Translations under genes and position numbers: made by a program
Part shown: positions 16,929-25,253 of the stretch, one piece after another
Position numbering within the stretch: the first letter of the stretch is position 1
Layout: each line of letters begins with the position of its first letter
Source of the DNA: an uncultured bacterium
Lineage (GTDB): Bacteria; Cyanobacteriota; Vampirovibrionia; Gastranaerophilales; Gastranaerophilaceae
Length of the DNA: 64,000 nucleotides
Direction: 5' to 3'
Assembly (NCBI GenBank): GCA_950022495.1
Contig: CATLLJ010000001.1
Coordinates: 62,001-126,000 of the forward strand
Notes under the pieces: model-generated
Seen by the model: the letters and a program-made list of their open reading frames with translations, nothing else
What the model was told of the DNA's origin: nothing
The model's database searches: none

Positions 16929-17423
16929 ATGAAGATATTAGGTATTGACCCGGGAATGGCTATAGTTGGTTACAGTATTGTAGATTTTGATGGTAAAAAT
17001 CTGCAGCTTTTGCATTCCGGCTCCATCCAAACCGCTAAAGGCGAAAGAGAATCCGCAAGACTTTTAGAAATCTTCAACGATATGAAATATATTGTCGAAA
17101 AATACCAGCCTGATGTGTGTGCTATAGAAAAATTATTCTTTTTCCGCAACCAGACTACAGTAATGCCTGTTGCACATGCCCGCGGTGTTATTTTAACAGT
17201 TCTGGAACAAAATAATGTTCCAATTTATGAATATACTCCGATGGAAGTCAAACAAATATTAACAGGATATGGAAGAGCTTCAAAAAAAGAAGTGGAACAG
17301 ATGGTTAAAATAAGTTTGAATAGCGGCAAACTTCCAAAACTTGATGATACTGTAGACTCAATAGCAATCGCAATATCATTCACAAGAAGTCCGGATGCTA
17401 TTCAATACACAAAAAATAATTGA
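16929..17423 (+). CDS. ruvC: Crossover junction endodeoxyribonuclease RuvC
   Basis: This 164-residue Holliday junction resolvase cuts four-way junctions during recombinational repair, normally with RuvAB. Catalytic acids are visible: Asp in LGIDPGMAIVGYS near residue 7, Glu in AIEKLFF near 67, and the C-terminal Asp pair in KLDDTVDSIAIAI. QTTVMPVAHARG and the GYGRASKKEVEQMV segment match the family. Length is normal. ruvA and ruvB are not nearby. Confidence 0.96.
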   Translation: MKILGIDPGMAIVGYSIVDFDGKNLQLLHSGSIQTAKGERESARLLEIFNDMKYIVEKYQPDVCAIEKLFFFRNQTTVMPVAHARGVILTVLEQNNVPIYEYTPMEVKQILTGYGRASKKEVEQMVKISLNSGKLPKLDDTVDSIAIAISFTRSPDAIQYTKNN

Positions 17424-17464
17424 GTTTTAAAATAATAAATGGTATTATATTCAAAAGGGAAATA

Positions 17465-17953
17465 ATGAATAAATTTTTAGTTATAAATACAATAATTTTA
17501 AGCTTAATCCTCGGAACAATTTTAGGAGCAATCGCAGTAATTCCAAAAGTTGGAATGCTTGGATTAATTTCTGCATTACTTCTTGCTGCTCCACTTGTTA
17601 TGGTTTATTTAATTATGGATGGAAAATTTGATTTGACAACACCAAAAGACAGTATTTTAACCGGTGCCCTAATTGGTTTTAGCACAAATCTTACTTTCTC
17701 AATATGCTATTGCATAATTATGGCAATTATGTCAGCAGGTTTTCACCATACAACAAACTTCTTTTTAACAGCAATGATAACAAATTCACCAATATGGCTC
17801 CTATTAGTATTTATAATTTTTATCGGCATTCTATTTGCTACAACAAATGCATTTACAGGATTTGCTACTTATTATATTATAAACTTTATTCGTGATTTGT
17901 ACGAAAAACAACACCCTGAAACTCAGGAAGACTATAGAGAAAGACTAAAATAA
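17465..17953 (+). CDS. Four-span membrane protein of unknown function
   Basis: This is a 162-residue protein. I chose the ATG at 17465 because AAAAGGGA lies just upstream; the frame extends to 17420 within the ruvC end without a site. Four hydrophobic spans are visible (about residues 3-25, 30-50, 60-88 and 100-130), followed by a charged tail with KQHPETQED. I do not recognise the family. It lies 11 bases before mtnA and may be co-transcribed with it. Confidence 0.75.
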   Translation: MNKFLVINTIILSLILGTILGAIAVIPKVGMLGLISALLLAAPLVMVYLIMDGKFDLTTPKDSILTGALIGFSTNLTFSICYCIIMAIMSAGFHHTTNFFLTAMITNSPIWLLLVFIIFIGILFATTNAFTGFATYYIINFIRDLYEKQHPETQEDYRERLK

Positions 17954-17964
17954 AGGAAAATAAA

Positions 17965-19023
17965 ATGACTGAATTCACTTCAAAAATAAGAACAATCGAA
18001 TGGATAGATACATACTCAAAAATGGTAGACCAAACAAAGTTTCCTGAACATTTTGAATATGTAAATATAACTAACGGACAGGATATGTTTGATGCTATCA
18101 AAACAATGATTGTAAGAGGAGCACCTGCTATTGGTATAGCCGGAGCTCACGGAGTTGTTTTATATGCTCAGGAACTTGAAAAACAAAATCTTCCTAGAGA
18201 AGAATTCATTAAACAATTGTTAGATAAAGCAGATTATATGGCTAGTGCAAGACCTACAGCAGTGAATTTAATGTGGGCAATACAAAAACAAAAAGAGATT
18301 ATCACATCTTCTAAATCTGATATAAAAACTCTAATTGAAGAATTAAAAGAAAACGGTAAAAAACTTGAACTTGAAGATATTGCAATAAATAAAAAAATCG
18401 GAGACTACGGAGCAGAAGTAGTTCCAAAAGGGGCAACTATTTTAACACACTGTAATGCCGGAGCACTTGCGACTGTAGGATACGGAACTGCACTTGGTGT
18501 AGTTCGCTCTGCATTTGCTAAAGATTCAACAGTTCAAGTATTTGCGGATGAAACAAGACCACGCCAGCAGGGTGCAAGAATTACGACCCTTGAACTTACA
18601 ATGGACGGAATTCCTGTTACTTTAATTACTGACGGTATGTGTTCATATTTTATGAAAAAAGGTATGATTGATATGGTTTGTGTCGGAGCAGACCGAATTG
18701 CCGCAAACGGTGATGCTGCAAACAAAATCGGAACATACACAGTTGCAATCGCAGCCAAGTATCATAATATTCCGTTCTATGTTGCAGCTCCGCTCTCAAC
18801 AATTGACACAAGCATTAAATCAGGCGACGAAATTGTTATTGAAGAACGTTCTCATGATGAAGTAACTCATATTAATGGCAAACCAATTTGTGCAGAAGGC
18901 GTAAATATTATCAATCCCGGATTTGATGTAACTCCTCATGAACTTATTGCAGGTATTATCACCGAAAAAGGAATTCTTAGACCTGATTATAACAAATCAA
19001 TTGCTGAGGCTTTTAAAAATTAA
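17965..19023 (+). CDS. mtnA: S-methyl-5-thioribose-1-phosphate isomerase
   Basis: This 352-residue enzyme converts methylthioribose 1-phosphate to methylthioribulose 1-phosphate in methionine salvage. Motifs: IVRGAPAIGIAGAHG, ARPTAVNLMWA, the catalytic-Cys ILTHCNAGALATVG, FADETRPRQQGARITTLEL, and the Asp-containing CVGADRIAANGDAANKIGTY. Length is normal for the aIF-2B-like family and the conserved Cys and Asp support MtnA over the initiation factor. A clear ribosome site (AAAGGAAAA) precedes the start. Confidence 0.95.
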   Translation: MTEFTSKIRTIEWIDTYSKMVDQTKFPEHFEYVNITNGQDMFDAIKTMIVRGAPAIGIAGAHGVVLYAQELEKQNLPREEFIKQLLDKADYMASARPTAVNLMWAIQKQKEIITSSKSDIKTLIEELKENGKKLELEDIAINKKIGDYGAEVVPKGATILTHCNAGALATVGYGTALGVVRSAFAKDSTVQVFADETRPRQQGARITTLELTMDGIPVTLITDGMCSYFMKKGMIDMVCVGADRIAANGDAANKIGTYTVAIAAKYHNIPFYVAAPLSTIDTSIKSGDEIVIEERSHDEVTHINGKPICAEGVNIINPGFDVTPHELIAGIITEKGILRPDYNKSIAEAFKN

Positions 19024-19058
19024 AACAAATATTTAATGGAATTAGGAATAAATTAAAA

Positions 19059-19475
19059 ATGAAAAAAGTACTATCAACGATTTTAATATTAACTGTTATA
19101 TTAACAGGAGTCTGGAATTATTCTAACGCCCAGCAACCGGAAAAACAGAACACACTACAGGTTGAAGAAGTTGATTTTGGACCGTACATGAGTAAAATGC
19201 AAAAAGAAATAAAAGCAAACTGGAATCCGCCAAAGATTAAAACAACAAGACATGTTGTTCTTCTATACAAAATAAATAAAGACGGCACGGTTCCAAAATC
19301 CGAAATATTAAAATCATCAGGAAGTAAAAAAATGGATGCCTCTGTTCTTGAAGCTCTAAACAAATCAGCACCATTTTCACCGCTTCCAAAAAAATATAAA
19401 GGTAACAGTGTTGATGTACAATTTACTTTTGATTATAATGTTCACAAAAATATGAGTGAAGATTTTAGGAATTAA
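19059..19475 (+). CDS. Secreted TonB C-terminal domain protein
   Basis: This 138-residue protein has a signal peptide (KKVLSTILILTVILTGVW...NAQ) and then a TonB_C domain: MQKEIKANWNPPKI, VVLLYKINKDGTVPKSEILKSSG, DASVLEALNKSAPFSPLP. Unlike TonB it has no Pro-rich spacer, so it is a short periplasmic or envelope protein. A role in energy transfer or envelope binding is not certain. It is 14 bases upstream of another short secreted protein. Confidence 0.8.
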   Translation: MKKVLSTILILTVILTGVWNYSNAQQPEKQNTLQVEEVDFGPYMSKMQKEIKANWNPPKIKTTRHVVLLYKINKDGTVPKSEILKSSGSKKMDASVLEALNKSAPFSPLPKKYKGNSVDVQFTFDYNVHKNMSEDFRN

Positions 19476-19489
19476 GAAAAGGGGGAATT

Positions 19490-19777
19490 ATGAAAAAAGT
19501 ATTACTGTCAATTATTGCATTATCAATGTTAACATTAGGAGTACCTGCATTTGCACAAGGAACTCATGGTGTTGACGGTGAAGTTTCAGGCAGATCAGTA
19601 GGTGCTGCAGCATTATCATTATTAATCTGGCCGGGAATCGGACAGGCTGTTAACAAAAACACAAAAGAAAAAAATGTTACCCACGCAGTTTTAGGATTGA
19701 CAGGAGTATTTAGAATCTGGTCTTGCTATGATGCTTTAGTTGACAGAAAAGGCGGAGTTTGGAAAAACAGAATTTAA
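19490..19777 (+). CDS. Small secreted or membrane protein, unknown function
   Basis: This 95-residue protein has a signal peptide ending in PAFA-QG. The mature part has a hydrophobic Gly/Ala-rich segment (VGAAALSLLIWPGIGQAVN) and a second weaker one (AVLGLTGVFRIW). I do not recognise it. GGGGG upstream of the ATG is the ribosome site. It forms a pair with the TonB_C gene and is closed by a strong terminator. Confidence 0.7.
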   Translation: MKKVLLSIIALSMLTLGVPAFAQGTHGVDGEVSGRSVGAAALSLLIWPGIGQAVNKNTKEKNVTHAVLGLTGVFRIWSCYDALVDRKGGVWKNRI

Positions 19778-19790
19778 TAATTCCAAAATT

Positions 19791-19821
19791 AAAAAAGAGA
19801 ACCTAAATGGTTCTCTTTTTT
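19791..19821 (+). terminator. Strong intrinsic terminator
   Basis: A perfect 13-base stem AAAAAAGAGAACC / GGTTCTCTTTTTT with a five-base loop. Both arms allow bidirectional function. Confidence 0.9.
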
Positions 19822-19920
19822 AATGCAATAAAAACTAATGTAAACATGTGTGTAAATTAGTTGCCCTGCTAATTTACTTACGCTAAAATAAAAGTAATAT
19901 TGGGGAGGAATTCAAACTTA

Positions 19921-21159
19921 ATGCCGAAATTAGCCAAACAGCACTGGAGAGCAGATGCCTATGACGTTAGGAGTTTTGAGTATCAAAAAATAACTCCAAT
20001 TCATGCTGATTCATATACTCATAGTTCATCAAACTATAGAACCCATAGTAATTCCTCATATACAGGAAATCAAGCATATTACAGCCATCTTAGGAATGAA
20101 AATAGACCTCCAAAAAGAAGAAAAAAAAGAAACCCTCTACAGGCATTAATTTCATTCTCATTATTATGCATAATGATGTTTACTGTAATGCCTTTTGCAT
20201 TTAACAATATTACTAAGTCAATTTTTGTGCCAACACCGTACAAAAATGTTGAAACAGATTTAAGAAAACTTGCATTTCCAACTCAAGATTATATTTCTAA
20301 TGCGTGGTTTTTAGGAGAACGCTCTTTTAGATATCAGGCAACAAAAAATGCGTTAATGGAACCATTAAAAGAAAATGTTAACATGCCTGTTTTGAAAAGC
20401 GAATTAACTGATTTAATTGAGCTTTTCCCGACAGTAAAACCTGCAATTTACGTTTGGGATTATGAAACAGGGAATTACATTGATATAAACGCAGATAAAA
20501 TATATTCAACAGCAAGTATTATTAAAATTCCTGTACTTATTGATGTTTTCAAATCAATCGAAGCCGGTCAATTCTCGCTTGAAGACACAATTCCATTGAC
20601 AGAATACTTTAGAACAGAAGGTTCCGGAAGTTTACAATTCAAAGCTGCAAATTCAGAATATACAATTGACAAACTTGCAGAAATAATGATTACAGAATCT
20701 GATAATTCCGCAACTAATATGTTGATGACAAAAGTAGGTTCAATGACTGATGTTAACCAGAATATCAGAGACTGGGGATTAAAAAATACCGAAGTTCAAA
20801 CATGGCTCCCTGACTATAAAGGAACCAACCATACAACTGCAAAAGAAATGGCTCAAATGTTGTATAACATTGATGAAAACGATAAATTTTTATCAGATGC
20901 TTCAAGAAACAAAATGTTGAATTACATGGGACATGTTCATAATAACAGACTTATTCAAGCCGGACTTGGTGCAGGTTCAGTATTCCTGCATAAAACAGGT
21001 GATATAGGTACAATGCTTGGTGATGCAGGAATTGTGATTACACCTACCGGTAAAAAATATATTGTTGTAATCCTTGCAAACAGACCTCACAATGCTGTTG
21101 CAGGTAAGGATTTTATTGTTAAAGCTTCTGAAATTATTTATAACTATATGGTGAAATAA
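19921..21159 (+). CDS. Membrane-anchored class A beta-lactamase-fold serine hydrolase
   Basis: This is a 412-residue protein. I chose the ATG at 19921 (GGGAGG upstream) over an in-frame TTG at 19900. A basic Tyr/Ser-rich cytoplasmic tail of about 70 residues precedes one span (LISFSLLCIMMFTVMPFAF). The catalytic domain shows S-x-x-K as SIIK near residue 200, SDN in ITESDNSATNML near 260 and KTG in HKTGDIG near 357. No typical Omega-loop Glu was confirmed, so it may be a PBP-like hydrolase, not a true antibiotic-degrading enzyme. Confidence 0.8.
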   Translation: MPKLAKQHWRADAYDVRSFEYQKITPIHADSYTHSSSNYRTHSNSSYTGNQAYYSHLRNENRPPKRRKKRNPLQALISFSLLCIMMFTVMPFAFNNITKSIFVPTPYKNVETDLRKLAFPTQDYISNAWFLGERSFRYQATKNALMEPLKENVNMPVLKSELTDLIELFPTVKPAIYVWDYETGNYIDINADKIYSTASIIKIPVLIDVFKSIEAGQFSLEDTIPLTEYFRTEGSGSLQFKAANSEYTIDKLAEIMITESDNSATNMLMTKVGSMTDVNQNIRDWGLKNTEVQTWLPDYKGTNHTTAKEMAQMLYNIDENDKFLSDASRNKMLNYMGHVHNNRLIQAGLGAGSVFLHKTGDIGTMLGDAGIVITPTGKKYIVVILANRPHNAVAGKDFIVKASEIIYNYMVK

Positions 21160-22103
21160 TGCTTAAAGAACTTTTAGAGACAAAACATTGTTTTAAACTC
21201 GTATGCGGAGCAGGAAACGAAGATGTTGAAGAAATAAAACGACTTGTTTATGTTTATGCAGCAGCAGGCTGTAGATTTTTTGATCTTTCTGCTAATGAAG
21301 AAGTTATAGAAGCAGCAAGAGAAGCTCTTGAAAAAGCCAGAGTTTATGATGCATATCTTTGCGTAAGTGTCGGGATTAAAAATGACCCGCATGTTAATAA
21401 AGCAGTAATAGATTATGAAAGATGCGTAAACTGCGGTTCCTGTGAAGCTGTTTGTCCGGAAGGTGCTATACATTATGCAAAAGTAAAAAAATCAAAATGC
21501 ATAGGCTGCGGAAGATGTTGGAAAGTATGTTCAAGAGCAGCTATTTCTTATGTTTCAGAAGAGAAAAATCTTGATGAAGTTCTGCCGGCAATTGTAGAAA
21601 AAGGAATTGATTGTATTGAATTTCATGCAATGGGTCTTGATGAAGAAGAAATTTTTTCTAAATGGAAATATATAAATGACAACTATGAAGGACTTTTGAG
21701 TATCTGTACCAGCCGAAGCCAACTAAGTGATGAAGCTTTAATTGACAGAATAAAAAGAATGATTGACTCAAGAGAAGCTTACACAACAATCATTCAAGCT
21801 GACGGATTTCCAATGAGCGGCGGAGATGATAATTATAAATCTACACTTCAAACAGTCGCTGCAGCCGAAATCGTTCAAAATGCAAACCTTCCTGTCTATT
21901 TAGTGCTTTCAGGCGGAACAAACGGCAAAACAACCGAACTTGCTAAAATGTGCGACATATCTTATCATGGAGTTGCTGTCGGTTCTTATGCAAGAAAAAT
22001 TGTAAGACGATATATTCAGAGACCTGATTTTTGGACAAATCCGAATGTTTTAAACAGTGCACTTGAACTTGCAAAACCGCTTGTTGACAGTGTGATTGCA
22101 TAA
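21159..22103 (+). CDS. ldpA: LdpA-like iron-sulfur protein
   Basis: This 314-residue protein has an N-terminal segment (LKELLETKHCFKLVCGAGNEDVEEIKRLVYVYAAAGCRFFDLSA) and two 4Fe-4S clusters near residues 89-125 (CVNCGSCEAVCP and CIGCGRCWKVC). The rest is TIM-barrel-like. This matches LdpA, known in cyanobacteria as a redox-sensing modulator of the circadian clock. Here no clock genes are visible, so the job is probably redox related. Its start overlaps the stop of the previous gene. Confidence 0.8.
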   Translation: MLKELLETKHCFKLVCGAGNEDVEEIKRLVYVYAAAGCRFFDLSANEEVIEAAREALEKARVYDAYLCVSVGIKNDPHVNKAVIDYERCVNCGSCEAVCPEGAIHYAKVKKSKCIGCGRCWKVCSRAAISYVSEEKNLDEVLPAIVEKGIDCIEFHAMGLDEEEIFSKWKYINDNYEGLLSICTSRSQLSDEALIDRIKRMIDSREAYTTIIQADGFPMSGGDDNYKSTLQTVAAAEIVQNANLPVYLVLSGGTNGKTTELAKMCDISYHGVAVGSYARKIVRRYIQRPDFWTNPNVLNSALELAKPLVDSVIA

Positions 22104-22117
22104 ACAGGGGATAAATT

Positions 22118-22720
22118 ATGGACATATTTTATTTAAAAAAAAGCGAATTTATTCCATTTATAAATCAAGAAAGCCTGCAATCTTTTTCTGATGGCAGAAC
22201 TTTTAAATGCAAAGAAAAAGAAATTGAACACATTTGCGGAATTTTTCTGACTAAATTTATAGCAAAACATGCCTATGATGTTCACAATTTAGATATTGAA
22301 CTAAGGAATAAAAAGCCTTATTTTGTTTCAAATGAAATATTTTTCAGTATTTCACATTCAAAAGATATAGTTCTTGTAGTATTTAATAATAGCGAGATAG
22401 GTGCTGATGTTGAATTTATGAAAGACGGCAAAAATTATAAATTAATCATGAACCGGTATGGGCACAACGTTTCAAACCCGTCAAAAAAAGATTTTTACCG
22501 TTTCTGGACGGTTCATGAATCAGAAATTAAATTAAACGGTCATATAAGGTCATTGTTTTCAGAAACTCTTGAACAAGATTACATGCTTGCCTGTGTTTCC
22601 GATAATATTTTTGTTTCAAATTTCTGCATCAAAAAATTAACATGTTCAGGCAAGAACCTAAACCTTTTAGAAGAATTTAAACATCCCAAAAATATAAAAC
22701 TTAATACTTACCACGGATAG
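22118..22720 (+). CDS. 4'-phosphopantetheinyl transferase, Sfp-type
   Basis: This 200-residue enzyme attaches phosphopantetheine from CoA to a carrier-protein serine. The motifs FSISHSKDIVLVVF and GADVEFM (Mg-binding Asp/Glu) and WTVHESEIKL (the W-T/S-x-K/H-E-A/S motif) are visible. At 200 residues it is slightly short for Sfp. Few holo-ACP synthases were visible elsewhere, so the target could be the fatty-acid ACP. The last 13 bases overlap the convergent pilin gene. Confidence 0.82.
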   Translation: MDIFYLKKSEFIPFINQESLQSFSDGRTFKCKEKEIEHICGIFLTKFIAKHAYDVHNLDIELRNKKPYFVSNEIFFSISHSKDIVLVVFNNSEIGADVEFMKDGKNYKLIMNRYGHNVSNPSKKDFYRFWTVHESEIKLNGHIRSLFSETLEQDYMLACVSDNIFVSNFCIKKLTCSGKNLNLLEEFKHPKNIKLNTYHG

Positions 22721-23481
22721 CCTGCTGAAGTTTTCCAGCCGTTTCGACGTAATTTTTCAGCACAATATAAACATTTTCCTTCTTTTCTGCAATCAGAATT
22801 TATTTTGCTATCCGATAAATTGTACCCTAATGGCATAACTGAACCATCTTTATTTCGCACAAGTATAAATACATCATTACCAAACCTGTTCGGCTTGTTT
22901 GGTCCGTTTATATCAACAAAAACACCATTTTTCCCAATATAATCAAAGTCATAAACCGTATCAGGATCCGGAGAATCATTAGCTCCGCCTGAGGTTGTAA
23001 TAGAATATAAAATACCATCAAGTGTAAAAAAAGGAACCCTGCTAAAAGCATTAAAACCTGTATATGATCCGCTGCCATTATATCTAGACCATGGTGCAGA
23101 ACTCTTATAATTACAGGTTGAATAATTATCACAATATACAATAATTCTCATATATGGCGAAAAATAACGCTCAATATAAGTTTTAACAGGTAATGAAGTG
23201 TCCCATGTCTCATAAGCTTCATTATCAATTGTTGAAAGCTTAATTGCCTGATTTAATATTGACTGTGCCTTTCTGAGTTTAGAAATTTTACCGTTATGGT
23301 CAATATTAGCAATCAAATTAGGAAGTGTCATTGCTGCAACAACACCAATTACACCCAAAGTTATAAGTACTTCGGCTAAAGTAAAACCACCTTTAGCATT
23401 AATTGGTGGCATATCTACGTGCGTAGCACCTGCTAAAGTAAAACCATTATTAAATATTTTTTTCATTAAGCAATCCTTCAT
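22708..23481 (-). CDS. Type IV pilin-like protein with duplicated leader motif
   Basis: This 257-residue protein has a prepilin cleavage motif GGFTLAEVLITLG followed by a hydrophobic helix (VIGVVAAMTLPNLIANI), which is cut and methylated by prepilin peptidase and assembled into pilus or pseudopilus fibres. The C-terminal domain is Tyr/Ser/Gly-rich with four to six cysteines (CDNYSTC; DCRKEGKCLYC). A second GFTLA lies 19 residues before the true motif (see findings), giving an unusually long leader of about 31 residues. Confidence 0.85.
   Translation of the reverse strand: MKDCLMKKIFNNGFTLAGATHVDMPPINAKGGFTLAEVLITLGVIGVVAAMTLPNLIANIDHNGKISKLRKAQSILNQAIKLSTIDNEAYETWDTSLPVKTYIERYFSPYMRIIVYCDNYSTCNYKSSAPWSRYNGSGSYTGFNAFSRVPFFTLDGILYSITTSGGANDSPDPDTVYDFDYIGKNGVFVDINGPNKPNRFGNDVFILVRNKDGSVMPLGYNLSDSKINSDCRKEGKCLYCAEKLRRNGWKTSAGYPW
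23375..23446 (-). repeat. 57-base in-frame repeat unit in the pilin leader
   Basis: The 15-base string GCTAAAGTAAAACCA (plus strand) occurs at 23375-23389 and again at 23432-23446, a 57-base offset that equals 19 codons. The spacer contains the palindrome CTACG-TG-CGTAG. Both copies encode GFTLA. Confidence 0.85.
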
Positions 23482-23556
23482 AAATCAAATAGTAATAATT
23501 TTACATGCTTCTATATATAGAAATAGTACAATCATTTTAGCATTATAGTTCTATAT

Positions 23557-23826
23557 ATGCAACATGTCTCAAAAAATCATAACGTTTTATTAAAAGCAAT
23601 ATCCGAAGTCCTGCGAGAAGAAAGAATTAAAAAAGGGAAATCCGTCCGTATGCTTGCTTATGAATATGATTTGCAAATGTCGTTATTAAGCAGAATAGAA
23701 AATGCAAAAAATGATGCAAAAATTACATCATTGTGGTCAATATGTGATGCTTTAGATATTAAACCAAATTATTTTTTCACACGTGTAATAGAAAAATTAC
23801 CCGAAAACTTCACCTTACTTGAATAA
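23557..23826 (+). CDS. XRE-family HTH regulator
   Basis: This 89-residue protein is one HTH_3 domain: ISEVLREERIKKGKSVRMLAYEYDLQMSLLSRIENAKNDAKITSLWSICDALDI. It has no effector domain. It is divergent from the pilin gene across a 75-base gap, so it may regulate it. TATAGT lies seven bases before the ATG and no ribosome site is seen, again suggesting a near-leaderless message. Confidence 0.85.
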   Translation: MQHVSKNHNVLLKAISEVLREERIKKGKSVRMLAYEYDLQMSLLSRIENAKNDAKITSLWSICDALDIKPNYFFTRVIEKLPENFTLLE

Positions 23827-23890
23827 AAAAGTTGCATAGAGGGTATATTTTTGAGATATTAAAATCAAGGTTAAAAAATGGAGATATGAT

Positions 23891-25174
23891 ATGGATATAA
23901 AAGCAGTTATTCTGGCAGCAGGAAAAGGTACAAGAATGAAATCCGAAACTACCCCTAAAGTTTTGCATGAAATTATGGGTAAAACTTTACTCGGATATGT
24001 TTTAGATAATGTTAAAAACTTTGTTTCCGAAGAATTTGTAATAGTCGGGCACCACGCAGAAGAAGTAGAATCTTTTGTAAAAAACAATTATAAAAATGCC
24101 AAAACAGTACTGCAAACACCTCAACTTGGTACAGGTCACGCAGTTTCCATGGTTTGTCCGGAACTTGAAAATTATGAAGGACTAGTTTTAATTCTTTGCG
24201 GCGACACTCCGCTTGTAAGAGAAGAAACATTAAAAGAATTTGTTGAATTTCATAAATCTCAAAACTCGGATATCACTGTTATGAGTACTATTTTTGATAA
24301 TCCAACAAACTATGGAAGAATAATTAGAGAATCAAACAATTCATTAAAATGCATTGTCGAAGAAAAAGATGCAACACCTGAACAAAAGGCCGTTAAAGAG
24401 GTTAATGCGGGAATTTATTGCTTAAACTGGGGTAAAGTTAAAAATTCATTCAAAGAGCTAAAAACAAATAATGCTCAAGGGGAATACTATTTAACAGATA
24501 TCATTTCATGGGGTAAAGCTCAAAACTTAAATGTAAACGCTTATATTCTGGATAACAGCGATGAAATTTATGGTATAAATTCAAGAATTAACCTTGCAGA
24601 AGCTACCAAAATGATGAACAGACGCAACCTTGAAAAATATATGATAAACGGAGTAACAATAGTTGATCCAGATTCTACTTGGATTAGCGAAGACACAGAA
24701 ATCGGACAGGATACAATAATTTATCCTGCAACATATATTGAAGGCAAAAATAAAATCGGCAAAAACTGTAAAATAGGTCCTTGTGCTCATTTAAGAGGCG
24801 GAGTTGAAGTCTGCGATAACGTAAAAGTCGGGAATTTTGTAGAAGTAAAAAAAGCAAAAATAAATTCTAACACTAATGTTGGACATCTTTCTTACATTGG
24901 TGATGCCGAGCTTGGAGAACACGTGAACATAGGTGCGGGAACAATTACTGCAAACTACAATCCTTTAACAAAGGAAAAATCAAAAACTATTTTAAAAGAT
25001 AATGTAAAAATCGGTTCAAATTCAGTACTGGTTGCACCAATTACAATCGAAGAAGGTGCAAACGTAGGTGCAGGTGGAATTATTACGAAAAATATTCCTT
25101 CATGGGCTCTTGCAATAACCCGTTCACCGTTAAAAGTACTTGAAAATTGGGTGAAAAAACAATTGAACCGGTAA
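23891..25174 (+). CDS. glmU: Bifunctional GlmU: UDP-GlcNAc pyrophosphorylase / GlcN-1-P acetyltransferase
   Basis: This 427-residue enzyme makes UDP-N-acetylglucosamine for peptidoglycan and other envelope sugars. The N-terminal uridylyltransferase shows LAAGKGTRMKS, QLGTGHAV, LCGDTPLV and KEVNAGIY. The C-terminal left-handed beta-helix shows repeated G-x-N/x-x-x-I turns, LRGGVEVCDNVKVGNFVEVKK, YIGDAELGEHVNIGAGTITANYN and GAGGIITKNIP. It is a little shorter than the usual 450-460 residues, mostly at the C-terminus. A GGAG ribosome site overlaps the gap. Confidence 0.96.
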   Translation: MDIKAVILAAGKGTRMKSETTPKVLHEIMGKTLLGYVLDNVKNFVSEEFVIVGHHAEEVESFVKNNYKNAKTVLQTPQLGTGHAVSMVCPELENYEGLVLILCGDTPLVREETLKEFVEFHKSQNSDITVMSTIFDNPTNYGRIIRESNNSLKCIVEEKDATPEQKAVKEVNAGIYCLNWGKVKNSFKELKTNNAQGEYYLTDIISWGKAQNLNVNAYILDNSDEIYGINSRINLAEATKMMNRRNLEKYMINGVTIVDPDSTWISEDTEIGQDTIIYPATYIEGKNKIGKNCKIGPCAHLRGGVEVCDNVKVGNFVEVKKAKINSNTNVGHLSYIGDAELGEHVNIGAGTITANYNPLTKEKSKTILKDNVKIGSNSVLVAPITIEEGANVGAGGIITKNIPSWALAITRSPLKVLENWVKKQLNR

Positions 25175-25253
25175 ATTTTTGTTACATTCACTAGCAAGAA
25201 ATATATTTAGCCGTTTTAATCCTTATAAAAAGCACTAAAGAGAAAGGTATAGT

